A DNA stretch of 64,000 nucleotides from Nematostella vectensis. Taxonomy: Eukaryota > Cnidaria > Anthozoa > Actiniaria > Edwardsiidae. The notes under the pieces are model-generated. The model saw only the letters and a list, made by a program, of their open reading frames with translations. It had not been told where the DNA came from and ran no database searches. The stretch spans positions 16,430,601 through 16,494,600 of the forward strand of contig NC_064037.1 of the NCBI RefSeq assembly GCF_932526225.1, given 5' to 3'. A program made the translations under genes and the position numbers. This document shows, piece by piece, positions 49,264 to 57,532 of the stretch (positions are counted from its first letter, which is position 1; each line of letters begins with the position of its first letter).

Positions 49264-49270
49264 TTTAAAG
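49264..49270 (+). promoter_or_regulatory. TTTAAAG promoter box of the polymerase gene
   Basis: The sequence reads GTGGTTTAAAGACATGG. The box is 9 nt from the first ATG (49273) but 27 nt from the second in-frame ATG (49291). The latter fits the 26-34 nt spacing seen at the other genes, so 49291 may be the real start. Confidence 0.65.
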
Positions 49271-49272
49271 AC

Positions 49273-52200
49273 ATGGCTGGTTTGATAGAAATGGAGAACC
49301 TGAAGGTGAAAGATCTGAAAGCCCTCGCCAAGGAGCGGGGTATCCCAAGATATTACTGGATGCGGAGAGACGAACTCGTCGGAGCGCTGACCAGCACGTC
49401 ACCACCACCACCACCCCGACGGGTTCCTTTACCCAAACTTGTCAAAGGGCTGCCACGACCACCCCGCATCACCCCGTCCAACACGTCGGAGAGTATTCTC
49501 GACGGCCCGATACCTGAGATTAATGTCCCTATTCTAAAACCCTCCCAACCCCCACGGAGTTCCCGCGTCCAATCACTCAAGCATTTTGCAAACAGGGCGG
49601 CCAACTCGATCAAGAGCGAGTTAGACAAGTTTGCGGATTGGATACTATCTTATGTCCCCGAGCCCGCCAAAAAGACCGTCAAAGAGGCTGCAGATAAACG
49701 GGTCAAACGTCTGAAGGAGAGGATTAAGCGTCTACACGAGGAGGTGGAAGATCGCTTCACACCCAAGGAACAACAGACGGCGTTGAAGGGGTATCTTAAA
49801 ACCCACGGAATAGCCGGGCAGAGAGGTTACGACCCCAAGACATTCATCGCCAGAATCAAACCGAAAGTCTTAGAGCTCATCAGTCAACAAAAAAAGCCTA
49901 TCAAAGTGAAGTTTATCTTTACTTGCGGGTTTATAAAAGAGGATCCGGCTACAGCTCAGATCGAAGAAGAACTGGGATATTTTCATACAGAAAAGCCCGA
50001 GATTGTGACAGAGTCGACTGATCTCTCTGATTTGTTCGATACGATGACAAATTATTTACTCGGATTAGTTGAGCTGTTCCAGAAGCAAGGCTCCGGATGG
50101 CAGTTTGACCAAGTGGAATACTTTGACATCAACATAGATCCCTTTGAACCGCTTTCTGGGTCTTCCTATATTCCGCTGCCGCCGAAACTAGCGTCTAAGA
50201 AGGCGATCATCAATGTTAAGAACGAGAATGATCACGAATGTTTCAAGTGGGCAGTAACCTCTGCTGTGTATCCTAGGGAGAAAGATCCTCAAAGGTTCAG
50301 TAAACAAATGATAGAGAACTCTGAGAAATTCGACTGGTCAGGGATAGAGTTCCCCGTCTCACTAAAACAGATTGACAAGTTCGAGAAACAGAACCAGTAT
50401 ACGGTTAATGTGTTTGGATACGAAACCAAAATATATCCATTGAGAATCAGTGAGAAGGATCCAGATAATGCGATCAACTTACTTCTCATCTCGGATGATG
50501 AGACGAATCATTACTGCTGGATAAAGAATATGATGAGATTAGTATCTACTCAAATTGATGAGTTTCATCATACTCGTTTTTTATGCTGTAGATGTCTGAA
50601 CTCGTTTCGGTGCAAACAATCATTAGAAAAACATTCTGAATGCTGCGGTAATCATGAAGCGGTTGGAATAGAGATGCCTAAGATAGATAAGGATGGAAAT
50701 CTACCCCACATTAAATTCAAAAACTACAACAGAAAAATGCGTGTCCCCTTTGTTGTCTATGCCGACTTTGAGAGCTTCACAGAGAATATAGACACATGCT
50801 CTCCAGATGAGAGTAAAAGCTTCACTAAGCAATACCAGAAGCACAAACCGTCTGGTTTCTGCTATCTCATCAAGTGTTTCGACGGAGATATATCCCCACC
50901 CGAGCTTGTACGATACACAGCTGAATCTCCAGACGAAGATATCCCACAGCTTTTCGTAGAGTCTTTGGAGTCAGACATTAAGAAAATTTACGATAAGTTC
51001 AGGTTCCCTAAGAAGGTGAAAATGACTCCGAAGGACAAAATCGCCTATAACGACGCCACTCACTGTCACATCTGTGAGGGTGAATTAGGGGAAGACAAGG
51101 TTTTGGACCATTGCCACCTCACCGGAAAGTACAGAGGTGCTGCTCACAACGCATGCAACTTAGATCACAAAATTCCAAAGTTCTTTCCTGTTATCTTTCA
51201 CAATCTGTCTGGGTACGACAGCCATCTATTTATCAAGAACCTTGGTACATCGGAAGGTAAAATAAACTGTATACCTAATAACGAGGAAAAGTATATTTCT
51301 TTCACAAAACAGATTGTAGTCGACAGTTTCACGAACAAGGAGGGCAACAAGATTGATGTTAAACGTGATATCAGATTTATCGACAGTTTCAGGTTTATGT
51401 CGGCCAGTCTCGACAGTCTAGTAGGTAATATGTCAAGTGAGTGCTTCAAAAACATGGCGAAGTACTATGAGGGGGAGGAGCTCCAGCTGTTGTTGAGGAA
51501 GGGTGTTTTCCCTTACGACTGGTTCGACGGCTTTAGCAAGCTCGACGCAACACAGCTCCCACAGAGAGAGGCATTCCACTCCAAACTCAACGACACCGGC
51601 ATATCGGAGGAGGATCACCTGCACGCGCGGAGAGTGTGGGAGGTCTTTGGGATGGGGACCATGAGGGATTACCACAATCTGTACCTAGAGTCAGATGTGT
51701 TGCTTTTAGCTGACGTTTTCGAGAACTTTAGGGACGTTTGTCTCAAGAATTACGGTCTGGACCCCGCTTGGTACTACACAGCGCCAGGGTTGGCTTGGGA
51801 TGCAGCGTTGAAGACCACCAAGGTGAGGCTAGAGCTTCTAACGGACTATGACATGTTGCTCATGATTGAGAAGGGCATCCGTGGGGGTGTCTCCATGATA
51901 AGCAACAGACATGGGGAGGCAAATAACCCTTACATGAAGGAGTATGACCCTGACCTACCCACAAAATATATCACCTACCTTGATGCTAACAATTTGTATG
52001 GCTGGGCGATGAGCAACCCTTTACCGACTCACGGTTTCAGGTGGATGGGTGACCAAGAGCTGTCAGGTTGGAGAGACCGCCCATGCATTCTGGAGGTTGA
52101 CTTGGAGTACCCTCACCACCTACATGACTTACACAACGATTACCCACTAGCCCCGGAATCTATCGGGCTAGGCAATGTGGACAAGTTGGTCCCCAACCTT

Positions 52201-53199
52201 AACGACAAGACAAAGTACGTTATCCACCATGAGACTCTGAGACTTTATGTGAGTTTTGGGCTAAAAGTCACCAAGATTCACAGGGGTGTCACTTTTGAGG
52301 AGTCTGCTTGGCTGGAGCCCTACATTGACTTGAACACCGATCTGAGAGCCAAGGCGACAAACGATTTTGAGAAAGATTTTTTCAAGTTAATGAACAACTC
52401 TGTTTTCGGGAAAACCATGGAGAACATTAGGAACAGGGTGGACATTCGGTTGGTGACGGACGAAAAGCAGGCCAAGAAGCTCATATCAAAGCCGAACTAC
52501 CAACATCGCACCATCTTTTGCGAGAATCTAGCCGCCATCCACATGAAGAAGACAAAGCTGATCTTCAACAAGCCTGTCTACTTGGGCATGTCCATTCTAG
52601 ACCTGAGTAAGACGCTCATGTACGATTTCCACTACAACTTCGTCAAGCCCAAGTACGGTGAGGATGCAAAGCTCTTATTCACTGATACTGACAGCCTGAT
52701 GTATGAGATCGAGACGAAAGACTTTTACGAGGACATCAGCGGGGATGTGAGGTCCATGTTCGACACCAGCAACTTTCCGAAGGGCCACCCATCCGGTATT
52801 GAGGTTGGTGTGAACAAGAAAGTCATCGGAATGTTTAAAGATGAGGCTGGGGGCCAGCAAATTACAGAATTTGTAGGACTGAGGGCCAAACTTTACTCGT
52901 ACAAGATGGATGAAGGTAAAGAAGAAAAGAAATGCAAGGGCGTCAAGAGAGCAGTCGTCAAGAAGAGCATCGGTTTCGATGACTACAAGGATTGCTTATT
53001 TGGTAAGAAACCTCAGATGAGACTTATGAATGTCATCAGAAGTCATAAGCATGATGTTTACACTGAAACGGTGAACAAGGTCGCTCTATCTCATGAGGAT
53101 GATAAACGGGTCATCTGTGATGATGGTATTCACACCTTCGCTCACGGTCATTTCAGAACGCTATTAGGTGGTGGCTCAGTATCTTCAGGGACGACTTGA
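49273..53199 (+). CDS. Family B (protein-primed type) DNA polymerase with endonuclease VII-like insertion
   Basis: This is the element's replicative polymerase, 1308 aa from 49273 or 1302 aa if the ATG at 49291 is used. Domains in order: a SAP/Rho-N-like helix pair (residues ~8-40, VKDLKALAKERGI); a basic coiled segment (~130-170); a conserved 'ECFKWAV ... NHYCWIKN' domain (Cys323, His413); a C2H2-like finger (~440-465, CCRCLNSF); Exo I (D498-F-E500); an HNH/endonuclease VII-type motif (CHIC at 598-601, DHCH at 612-615); Exo II (HNLSGYD, D649); Exo III (Y800...D808); Pol motif A (D904, YLDANNLYG); motif B (KLMNNSVFG from K1038); motif C (D1138-T-D1140); and a KLYSYK motif. All catalytic aspartates are present, so it looks functional. 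Its 3' end overlaps the convergent integrase gene by 52 bp. Confidence 0.95.
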   Translation: MAGLIEMENLKVKDLKALAKERGIPRYYWMRRDELVGALTSTSPPPPPRRVPLPKLVKGLPRPPRITPSNTSESILDGPIPEINVPILKPSQPPRSSRVQSLKHFANRAANSIKSELDKFADWILSYVPEPAKKTVKEAADKRVKRLKERIKRLHEEVEDRFTPKEQQTALKGYLKTHGIAGQRGYDPKTFIARIKPKVLELISQQKKPIKVKFIFTCGFIKEDPATAQIEEELGYFHTEKPEIVTESTDLSDLFDTMTNYLLGLVELFQKQGSGWQFDQVEYFDINIDPFEPLSGSSYIPLPPKLASKKAIINVKNENDHECFKWAVTSAVYPREKDPQRFSKQMIENSEKFDWSGIEFPVSLKQIDKFEKQNQYTVNVFGYETKIYPLRISEKDPDNAINLLLISDDETNHYCWIKNMMRLVSTQIDEFHHTRFLCCRCLNSFRCKQSLEKHSECCGNHEAVGIEMPKIDKDGNLPHIKFKNYNRKMRVPFVVYADFESFTENIDTCSPDESKSFTKQYQKHKPSGFCYLIKCFDGDISPPELVRYTAESPDEDIPQLFVESLESDIKKIYDKFRFPKKVKMTPKDKIAYNDATHCHICEGELGEDKVLDHCHLTGKYRGAAHNACNLDHKIPKFFPVIFHNLSGYDSHLFIKNLGTSEGKINCIPNNEEKYISFTKQIVVDSFTNKEGNKIDVKRDIRFIDSFRFMSASLDSLVGNMSSECFKNMAKYYEGEELQLLLRKGVFPYDWFDGFSKLDATQLPQREAFHSKLNDTGISEEDHLHARRVWEVFGMGTMRDYHNLYLESDVLLLADVFENFRDVCLKNYGLDPAWYYTAPGLAWDAALKTTKVRLELLTDYDMLLMIEKGIRGGVSMISNRHGEANNPYMKEYDPDLPTKYITYLDANNLYGWAMSNPLPTHGFRWMGDQELSGWRDRPCILEVDLEYPHHLHDLHNDYPLAPESIGLGNVDKLVPNLNDKTKYVIHHETLRLYVSFGLKVTKIHRGVTFEESAWLEPYIDLNTDLRAKATNDFEKDFFKLMNNSVFGKTMENIRNRVDIRLVTDEKQAKKLISKPNYQHRTIFCENLAAIHMKKTKLIFNKPVYLGMSILDLSKTLMYDFHYNFVKPKYGEDAKLLFTDTDSLMYEIETKDFYEDISGDVRSMFDTSNFPKGHPSGIEVGVNKKVIGMFKDEAGGQQITEFVGLRAKLYSYKMDEGKEEKKCKGVKRAVVKKSIGFDDYKDCLFGKKPQMRLMNVIRSHKHDVYTETVNKVALSHEDDKRVICDDGIHTFAHGHFRTLLGGGSVSSGTT

Positions 53200-54140
53200 A
53201 GTTCTTCCCTAACGAACGACCTCCTTGGAGCACCTTCGGAGAGGTAATACAACACAGGCTGCCCAACCGAAACAACACTGCGTGATAGATCAAACACTTT
53301 CAAACTCCAAATAGGATCTGTGGCTCGTCTGCGTTCACCTCCTTCCTCTTCTCCAGGAGCTAACAGATATCTAACTCTAACCCCTGGTGGTAGTCTAACT
53401 TCATCAAGTCCAACAGGCCGCTTATACGTTGGAGGGTCAATATCAACCTCTTTCAAACCAATAGATTTTGCAGGCTCTTTGCCAGTAATTCTTATGGGTT
53501 GACTATTCAGAGTTTTCAAAACACCTGGCAATCGTTTCACCCAAACTCTGGACCGATCATCGCTAATCATTTCTTGAGCATACTGATGAGAAAACAACCT
53601 CTCCGCCAGTGTTCTATTGGCGCGTTCGACAAAAGCCTGTGCGCGATGGTTCCCAGCTTCGCTTCGCTGGATGGTGACCCCCTTCTTTTTCATAATCTTC
53701 GTTACCTCTCCCCTAAATTCTGTCCCCGGGTCGACAATCACCGTATGAGGCCATTTAAGTTTTCTGGAGTATATCTTTTCAAACCCTCTAGCAATTCCAC
53801 TCGAATCCTTGGTAGTCAGTGCTTCTGCATCTTTATATCTCGAGGCAATATCAATCACGACCAACGCGTAACGGTAGGTTTTTCTGCCTACGTTATCGTG
53901 GGGCATAAACAACAGATCGGCTTGGTGAATCTGATTAGGTTTATTCACAGTCCAATGCGGTCTGGGGACATACTTTGGGGCTGGGAGGTAGATCTGCCAC
54001 AACGCCTGTTTTTCAAGCCACCTCTTAGCCTCGGCTTCACTGACTTTAGCGACACTAGCTAACTTAGAAATAGCTGAATACCCTTTCCAGTATCCATCGG
54101 TGGAATAGTATATTTTTGATAACCTGCTTTCGTTACTCAT
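53148..54140 (-). CDS. Retroviral-type (rve) integrase of the Polinton
   Basis: The enzyme inserts the element's linear DNA into chromosomes and is the hallmark of Polintons. It is 330 aa with an intact catalytic triad: D75 (HQADLLF), D137 (VDPGTEFRG) and E172 (FVERANRTL), with 34 residues between the second Asp and the Glu. The C-terminal part (QPVLYYLSEG...RRSFVREELQ) looks like the SH3/chromo-like tail common to these integrases. No N-terminal HHCC zinc motif is evident. The start is the ATG at 54138-54140. Its A belongs to the TTTAAA box used by the divergent capsid gene. A second box, TTTTAAGA, lies about 25 nt upstream on the minus strand. The gene overlaps the polymerase tail-to-tail. 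Confidence 0.93.
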   Translation of the reverse strand: MSNESRLSKIYYSTDGYWKGYSAISKLASVAKVSEAEAKRWLEKQALWQIYLPAPKYVPRPHWTVNKPNQIHQADLLFMPHDNVGRKTYRYALVVIDIASRYKDAEALTTKDSSGIARGFEKIYSRKLKWPHTVIVDPGTEFRGEVTKIMKKKGVTIQRSEAGNHRAQAFVERANRTLAERLFSHQYAQEMISDDRSRVWVKRLPGVLKTLNSQPIRITGKEPAKSIGLKEVDIDPPTYKRPVGLDEVRLPPGVRVRYLLAPGEEEGGERRRATDPIWSLKVFDLSRSVVSVGQPVLYYLSEGAPRRSFVREELQVVPEDTEPPPNSVLK

Positions 54141-54149
54141 TTAAAGATT
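54140..54149. promoter_or_regulatory. TTTAAAGATT box between integrase and capsid genes
   Basis: The box starts 34 nt upstream of the capsid ATG (54174). TTTAAA is self-complementary, and its last base on the minus strand forms part of the integrase ATG. The 33-bp gap between the two start codons therefore carries control signals for both directions. Confidence 0.65.
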
Positions 54150-54173
54150 ATCTCTCTTTTCTTAAAATAAAAG

Positions 54174-55412
54174 ATGGCACAAGCGATATCAGAAAAAATT
54201 AACCCAAACAGGATCCCACGGGAACCCTTCGGCCTGAAAGCGGAATCGTCGCTGAATCGGATTACATTCAATCCCTCATCGGCAAGTCCTGGAGAAACCC
54301 TCTATATAAATATTCCAAAACTTGCTGAAAATGTAGTGATTGTTCCAGGTAGTGTATCCTTACTATTTGACTTAGACGTCGCAGGACACGCGAATAATAC
54401 TCTCGTCAACAACGTTGGCCGGAACCTAGTGTCAAGACTCAAGATTCTTTTCGGTGGAGAAACACTACAGGATACTCAAAGATACGATCTCTTCCAAACC
54501 TATCACGACTTATACTTACAAGCTGAAGATCGTGAGGATAGAATAAAACAAGGTATCTCCTCTGAAAACATGAGGAAGCTCAGGACAAATGCAGGTGACA
54601 AAGCGACATCAGATGCTAAGGAAGTAGCTCTTGCAGCGGTTCACAACACCAAGTACTGCATTCCACTCGACCATCCTATTCTCGGCGAGCATGGGGTCTT
54701 TTATCCAAAGGCGTTACCTCATCCGCTAATCTTTGAAATTACTCTAGCCCCAGTTTCCGACGTCGTTGTTTATGCTGACACGGTCAAGACTCCAACGTAC
54801 ACAATCACAAACCTCGAGTTGGAATATGCTTGCATCTCAAGTGAATACTTGGCTCGTGAGGCGTTGTCGGCTTATCAGGTTGGTAGAGGATTCTTTTACG
54901 AGAACGTCATTCTCCACAAAACGTTCACCATCTCCAAACCTAATGATGGTGTCATAAACGAGCACATTAATCTGCCGAGGAGGTCAATGACAGGGATATT
55001 GTGCCTGTTCACAGAGAGCTACACCGGAGGAGCAAGGGATTCCGAAAAGTTTGTCAATCCAAGCATCACATCGATCAACATTAATGTGGATGGCATGCCA
55101 AACCGTCTCTACTCCAAGGGGATGACACCGCCGGACCTCTGGGAGTCGGTAAAGAAACGTTTCGGTAGAGAGGGTGTTAAGCAAAAGGATTTTTACGCTA
55201 ATAACAAGTTTGCTCTGTGGGTCGACTTGAGGGCACAACCAGATAACAGCATTCACGGAGGAGGTCTGGTCTTGAACAACACGCGGGACGGAGTAAAACT
55301 AGAAATGAAACGAAAAGTTGGAGGGACGGGAAACATCACCTGCTACATGTTTGTAGTAGCCGACGCGTTGATGGAGGTTATGAACTCGAATTTGAGAGCA
55401 ATCATGTATTAA
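54174..55412 (+). CDS. Probable major capsid protein (double jelly-roll type)
   Basis: I infer this role from size (412 aa), position just before the packaging ATPase and general sequence character. The N-terminal part is rich in beta-strand-like segments (GETLYINIPKL; SVSLLFDLDVAG; RLKILFGGETL), followed by a DLF(Q)TYHDLYL helix and many further short strands. This fits the double-jelly-roll capsid proteins of Polintons, adintoviruses and other Varidnaviria members. No signal peptide or membrane segment is seen. A TTTAAAGATT box is at 54140-54149. The gene is intact and ends with a TAA that is part of the next gene's box. Confidence 0.75.
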   Translation: MAQAISEKINPNRIPREPFGLKAESSLNRITFNPSSASPGETLYINIPKLAENVVIVPGSVSLLFDLDVAGHANNTLVNNVGRNLVSRLKILFGGETLQDTQRYDLFQTYHDLYLQAEDREDRIKQGISSENMRKLRTNAGDKATSDAKEVALAAVHNTKYCIPLDHPILGEHGVFYPKALPHPLIFEITLAPVSDVVVYADTVKTPTYTITNLELEYACISSEYLAREALSAYQVGRGFFYENVILHKTFTISKPNDGVINEHINLPRRSMTGILCLFTESYTGGARDSEKFVNPSITSININVDGMPNRLYSKGMTPPDLWESVKKRFGREGVKQKDFYANNKFALWVDLRAQPDNSIHGGGLVLNNTRDGVKLEMKRKVGGTGNITCYMFVVADALMEVMNSNLRAIMY

Positions 55413-55419
55413 AAAGGAC
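55409..55419 (+). promoter_or_regulatory. Promoter-like box (TTAAAAAGGAC) of the ATPase gene
   Basis: This variant of the element's box overlaps the capsid stop codon and begins 32 nt upstream of the ATPase ATG at 55441. Confidence 0.5.
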
Positions 55420-55440
55420 TTGTGTGATAATACAAAAAGA

Positions 55441-56067
55441 ATGGAAGAATTACGGGAAAAAGTTCCTTTTCATTGTATTATCACAGGACCTACTAATTGT
55501 GGGAAGACAAAGTACCTCACGGAACAGCTCCGAGGGCCGTTCCGGCATGTGTTTGAATACATTGTGTTGATTTGTCCGACTTATGCGAAAAACAAGTCCT
55601 ATCGTAGATTTGCTCACGGAGATAAACGTTTCTTGGTATTATCGCCGGATGCTAGTAACACCGATGAGATTAACGAGTTACTAACAGATTGTGCGGTGCT
55701 ATTTTCTGGTACAAATACGTTACTCGTTTTGGATGACTGTGCTGTATCGAAAGATCTAAAGCAACGCTCGAACAAGTTTATCAATCTAGCGTTCTCAGGG
55801 AGACACGAAGGATTATCAGTGTGGGTATTGACGCAACAATTAACATCCATAGCAAAACCCTTCCGTGATAACGTCGCCTGTGTGGTTACATTCCATAATC
55901 CATCTCAAATCGGCACCAAAACACTGTTTGAAGATTATGGGGGTGACTTAGACGTCGAGACTCGTAAAAAGTTCGTCGAACTGCTGAAAACTGAAAAGTA
56001 TTCCAGACTCTGTTTCTGTCTACGGCATCCATTCCAAAATTATTTGGAGATTCCTGCCACGCGGTGA
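55441..56067 (+). CDS. A32/FtsK-HerA-type DNA-packaging ATPase
   Basis: It is a predicted genome-packaging motor that pumps the element's DNA into preformed capsids. The product is 208 aa from the first ATG (the frame is open from a TTG at 55420 but eukaryotic initiation needs ATG). Walker A is GPTNCGKTKYL near the N-terminus. Walker B is TLLVLDDCAV near the middle. A following VWVLTQQLTSI segment matches the sensor-like motif of this family. The length is typical of Polinton ATPases. The gene lies directly after the capsid gene, as is usual. Its end abuts a GC-rich palindrome (56064-56090). Confidence 0.92.
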   Translation: MEELREKVPFHCIITGPTNCGKTKYLTEQLRGPFRHVFEYIVLICPTYAKNKSYRRFAHGDKRFLVLSPDASNTDEINELLTDCAVLFSGTNTLLVLDDCAVSKDLKQRSNKFINLAFSGRHEGLSVWVLTQQLTSIAKPFRDNVACVVTFHNPSQIGTKTLFEDYGGDLDVETRKKFVELLKTEKYSRLCFCLRHPFQNYLEIPATR

Positions 56068-56090
56068 GCTCTAGGGCCAGCCCCTCGAAG
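56064..56090. repeat. GC-rich palindromic repeat, copy B
   Basis: In reverse complement the sequence reads CTTCGAGGGGCTGGCCCTAG, followed by AGCTCAC, matching the element's dispersed GAGGGGCTAGCC palindrome. It lies between the ATPase stop and the promoter box of the next gene. Confidence 0.65.
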
Positions 56091-56093
56091 TGG

Positions 56094-56100
56094 TTTAAAA
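56094..56100 (+). promoter_or_regulatory. TTTAAAA promoter box (GTGGTTTAAAAAC)
   Basis: It begins 33 nt upstream of the ATG at 56127. It shows that the true start of the next gene is 56127 and not the in-frame GTG at 56064. Confidence 0.65.
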
Positions 56101-56126
56101 ACATCTTGGTCTACTTACAAAATAAG

Positions 56127-56666
56127 ATGGCAAGCGTCGAGGATTACATGGAAGAGAAACCCGAGTCTGAGGGAGCCCGAGGGGCTAGCTCGAAGGGCGA
56201 GCCTCCCGAAGATGATGTTGAAGTCAAACGAGAATCGCTGGCTATTCTCGCATCTCTTGGGACTACGAAGGAATTTCTTGGTGTCGGTATGAGTCTTGGT
56301 GATATCAAGAAGCTCTCGGCGAAAGACGTCGAGAAATACTTTGTTCGCTACCAGACTGTCTTAGGCAAGCAAGTTACTGATGGATTAGTAGAATCAGCAC
56401 TTCAAGTGGTGTCTCAAGTCATTTCCTACGTGGTTCCTGTAGATGACACCGAAGCGCTTAGCAAAGACTTACAGAACGACGAGTTGGTTAAACGCGAACT
56501 GTCAAACTTTGCAGGTCTCTTGGTATTGAAGGGAGGAAGGATGGTAGCACTTGCTAGTGCCCTCTTTCGGGTCGCTAAGCATGTTAAACTAACACCTTCA
56601 CAGGAGACTTCCAACAAACTTCAGGAAGTTTCAAGCACAACTGAGCAAACTCTTGAGCACACCTGA
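56127..56666 (+). CDS. Conserved element protein of unknown function (179 aa)
   Basis: I recognise the style of this protein from similar elements but no function. The N-terminus is acidic (MASVEDYMEEKPESEG) and contains the peptide GARGASSKGEP, encoded by the palindromic repeat. The rest is mostly helical and amphipathic (SLGDIKKLSAKDVEKYFVRYQ; LVESALQVVSQVISYVV). A glycine and alanine-rich hydrophobic stretch lies near residues 130-150 and could be membrane-active. No catalytic motif. The C-terminal end (TTEQTLEHT) runs into a tandem repeat, suggesting the end of the gene has been altered by repeat expansion. Confidence 0.75.
   Translation: MASVEDYMEEKPESEGARGASSKGEPPEDDVEVKRESLAILASLGTTKEFLGVGMSLGDIKKLSAKDVEKYFVRYQTVLGKQVTDGLVESALQVVSQVISYVVPVDDTEALSKDLQNDELVKRELSNFAGLLVLKGGRMVALASALFRVAKHVKLTPSQETSNKLQEVSSTTEQTLEHT
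56171..56208. repeat. GC-rich palindromic repeat, copy C (in coding sequence)
   Basis: GGGAGCCCGAGGGGCTAGC, followed by TCGAAGGGCGAGCCTCCCGA, inserted in frame in the 179-aa gene. It encodes the low-complexity peptide EGARGASSKGEPPE. Confidence 0.7.
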
Positions 56667-56770
56667 GCACACCTAAGCAAGCTCTTGAGCACACCTGAGC
56701 ACGTCTAAGCAAGCTCTTGAGCACACCTGAGCAAGCTCTTGAGCACAACTGAGCAAGCTCTTGAGCATGA
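56636..56770. repeat. Tandem repeat GAGCACACCTGAGCAAGCTCTT
   Basis: Six to eight imperfect 16-32-bp units of the type 'cttgagcacacctgagcaag' span the stop codon at 56664-56666 and most of the gap to the next gene's promoter box. Contraction or expansion here would change the C-terminus of the upstream protein. Confidence 0.85.
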
Positions 56771-56775
56771 TGTGA

Positions 56776-56785
56776 TTTAAAGATT
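56776..56785 (+). promoter_or_regulatory. TTTAAAGATT promoter box
   Basis: GTGATTTAAAGATT, with the box starting 31 nt upstream of the ATG at 56807. Confidence 0.65.
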
Positions 56786-56806
56786 CTTTATCCAGAGTAA
56801 AGAATC

Positions 56807-57241
56807 ATGTCTGACGAAAATCAAGAGGTTGAGCAAATCACAAAGGACCCTCCCCCCAGGAAGAAGAGTGCCGCTAAGGAGAAAGATCCTATAAAAGTCG
56901 CTTCTGGTAAGAGAGTTGCCGAATATAATAGGAGGTGTAGAGAAGCGCTCGCTAGGGAGATGAAACGCGAGGCGGAGGCGAGTTCAGAAGACGCTGCACG
57001 GGCAGAGACACCCCACCAAGAGGGAGCTCGAGGGGATAGCCTCTCGGACGCTTGGATTCCAGAGCTATCGTTTACAACTGTACTGGCTCTAGTTGGAATA
57101 GGGCTCACCGCGTTGGATATGTATATGCGTTTTTACAAAAAGACGCCCAAGATCAACGCCAACGAGACTGAAACTTTCGAGAGGCCTGCCGCTCGAGGGG
57201 CTAGCCTCCCGAACGCGACGCCAAAAATAGGAATGTTGTGA
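56807..57241 (+). CDS. Small single-pass membrane protein of the element (144 aa)
   Basis: Function unknown. The N-terminal ~85 residues are highly charged and basic (KKSAAKEK; RVAEYNRRCREALAREMKREAE). One clear membrane helix follows (about residues 88-108, FTTVLALVGIGLTALDMYM). The short C-terminus is polar. Two copies of the palindromic repeat lie inside the frame and encode EGARGDSLSD and ARGASLPN. A basic cytosolic arm plus membrane anchor would fit a DNA-associated or virion membrane protein. That is inference. Confidence 0.75.
   Translation: MSDENQEVEQITKDPPPRKKSAAKEKDPIKVASGKRVAEYNRRCREALAREMKREAEASSEDAARAETPHQEGARGDSLSDAWIPELSFTTVLALVGIGLTALDMYMRFYKKTPKINANETETFERPAARGASLPNATPKIGML
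57021..57051. repeat. GC-rich palindromic repeat, copy D (in coding sequence)
   Basis: AGGGAGCTCGAGGGGATAGC, followed by CTCTCGGACGC, in frame in the 144-aa membrane protein just before its membrane helix. Confidence 0.7.
57190..57216. repeat. GC-rich palindromic repeat, copy E (in coding sequence)
   Basis: CGCTCGAGGGGCTAGCCTCC, followed by CGAACGC, close to the 3' end of the same gene. It encodes AARGASLPNA. Confidence 0.7.
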
Positions 57242-57251
57242 TTTAAAGATT
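57242..57251 (+). promoter_or_regulatory. TTTAAAGATT promoter box
   Basis: GTGATTTAAAGATT. The box starts 34 nt upstream of the ATG at 57276 and directly follows the upstream stop codon (TGA at 57239-57241). Confidence 0.65.
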
Positions 57252-57275
57252 AACCAGACCTTTAATAAAAAAGTC

Positions 57276-57500
57276 ATGTCAACTGAAAACAAGCTTGTGA
57301 AGACGTTTACCGATTCAGCGGTCATCATCGGATTAGCCGCCGGTGTGGGTTATGTCGCTAAAAAGGCTATGAAAGAGTCATTCATCAGCGACCCTTCGTC
57401 GAGTGTTACAAACTACGCTAAATGGGTTGCTGTCCTGTCCGGCAGTATGTATCTGAAAGATTATCTGGAAACACAAAAGATTTTGCCGAAAGCGCTGTAG
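57276..57500 (+). CDS. Very small hydrophobic protein of the element (74 aa)
   Basis: Function unknown. Two hydrophobic segments (AVIIGLAAGVGYVA near residues 15-28 and WVAVLSGSMYL near 50-60) suggest a small membrane protein with a hairpin topology. It has its own promoter box and lies in the cluster of small membrane proteins between the ATPase and the penton-like gene. Small size lowers certainty, but the start, box and spacing match its neighbours. Confidence 0.75.
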   Translation: MSTENKLVKTFTDSAVIIGLAAGVGYVAKKAMKESFISDPSSSVTNYAKWVAVLSGSMYLKDYLETQKILPKAL

Positions 57501-57504
57501 GCGG

Positions 57505-57512
57505 TCTAAAGA
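57505..57512 (+). promoter_or_regulatory. TCTAAAGA promoter box
   Basis: GCGGTCTAAAGATC. This slightly diverged box begins 28 nt upstream of the ATG at 57533. Confidence 0.55.
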
Positions 57513-57532
57513 TCTCGCAGACTGATTAATAA

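Noticed and set aside
56064-56126. N-terminal extension (from a GTG) of the 179-aa protein
   Set aside because: GTG is not a normal eukaryotic start. The extension covers the palindromic repeat and the TTTAAAA promoter box, and the ATG at 56127 has the standard 33-nt spacing.
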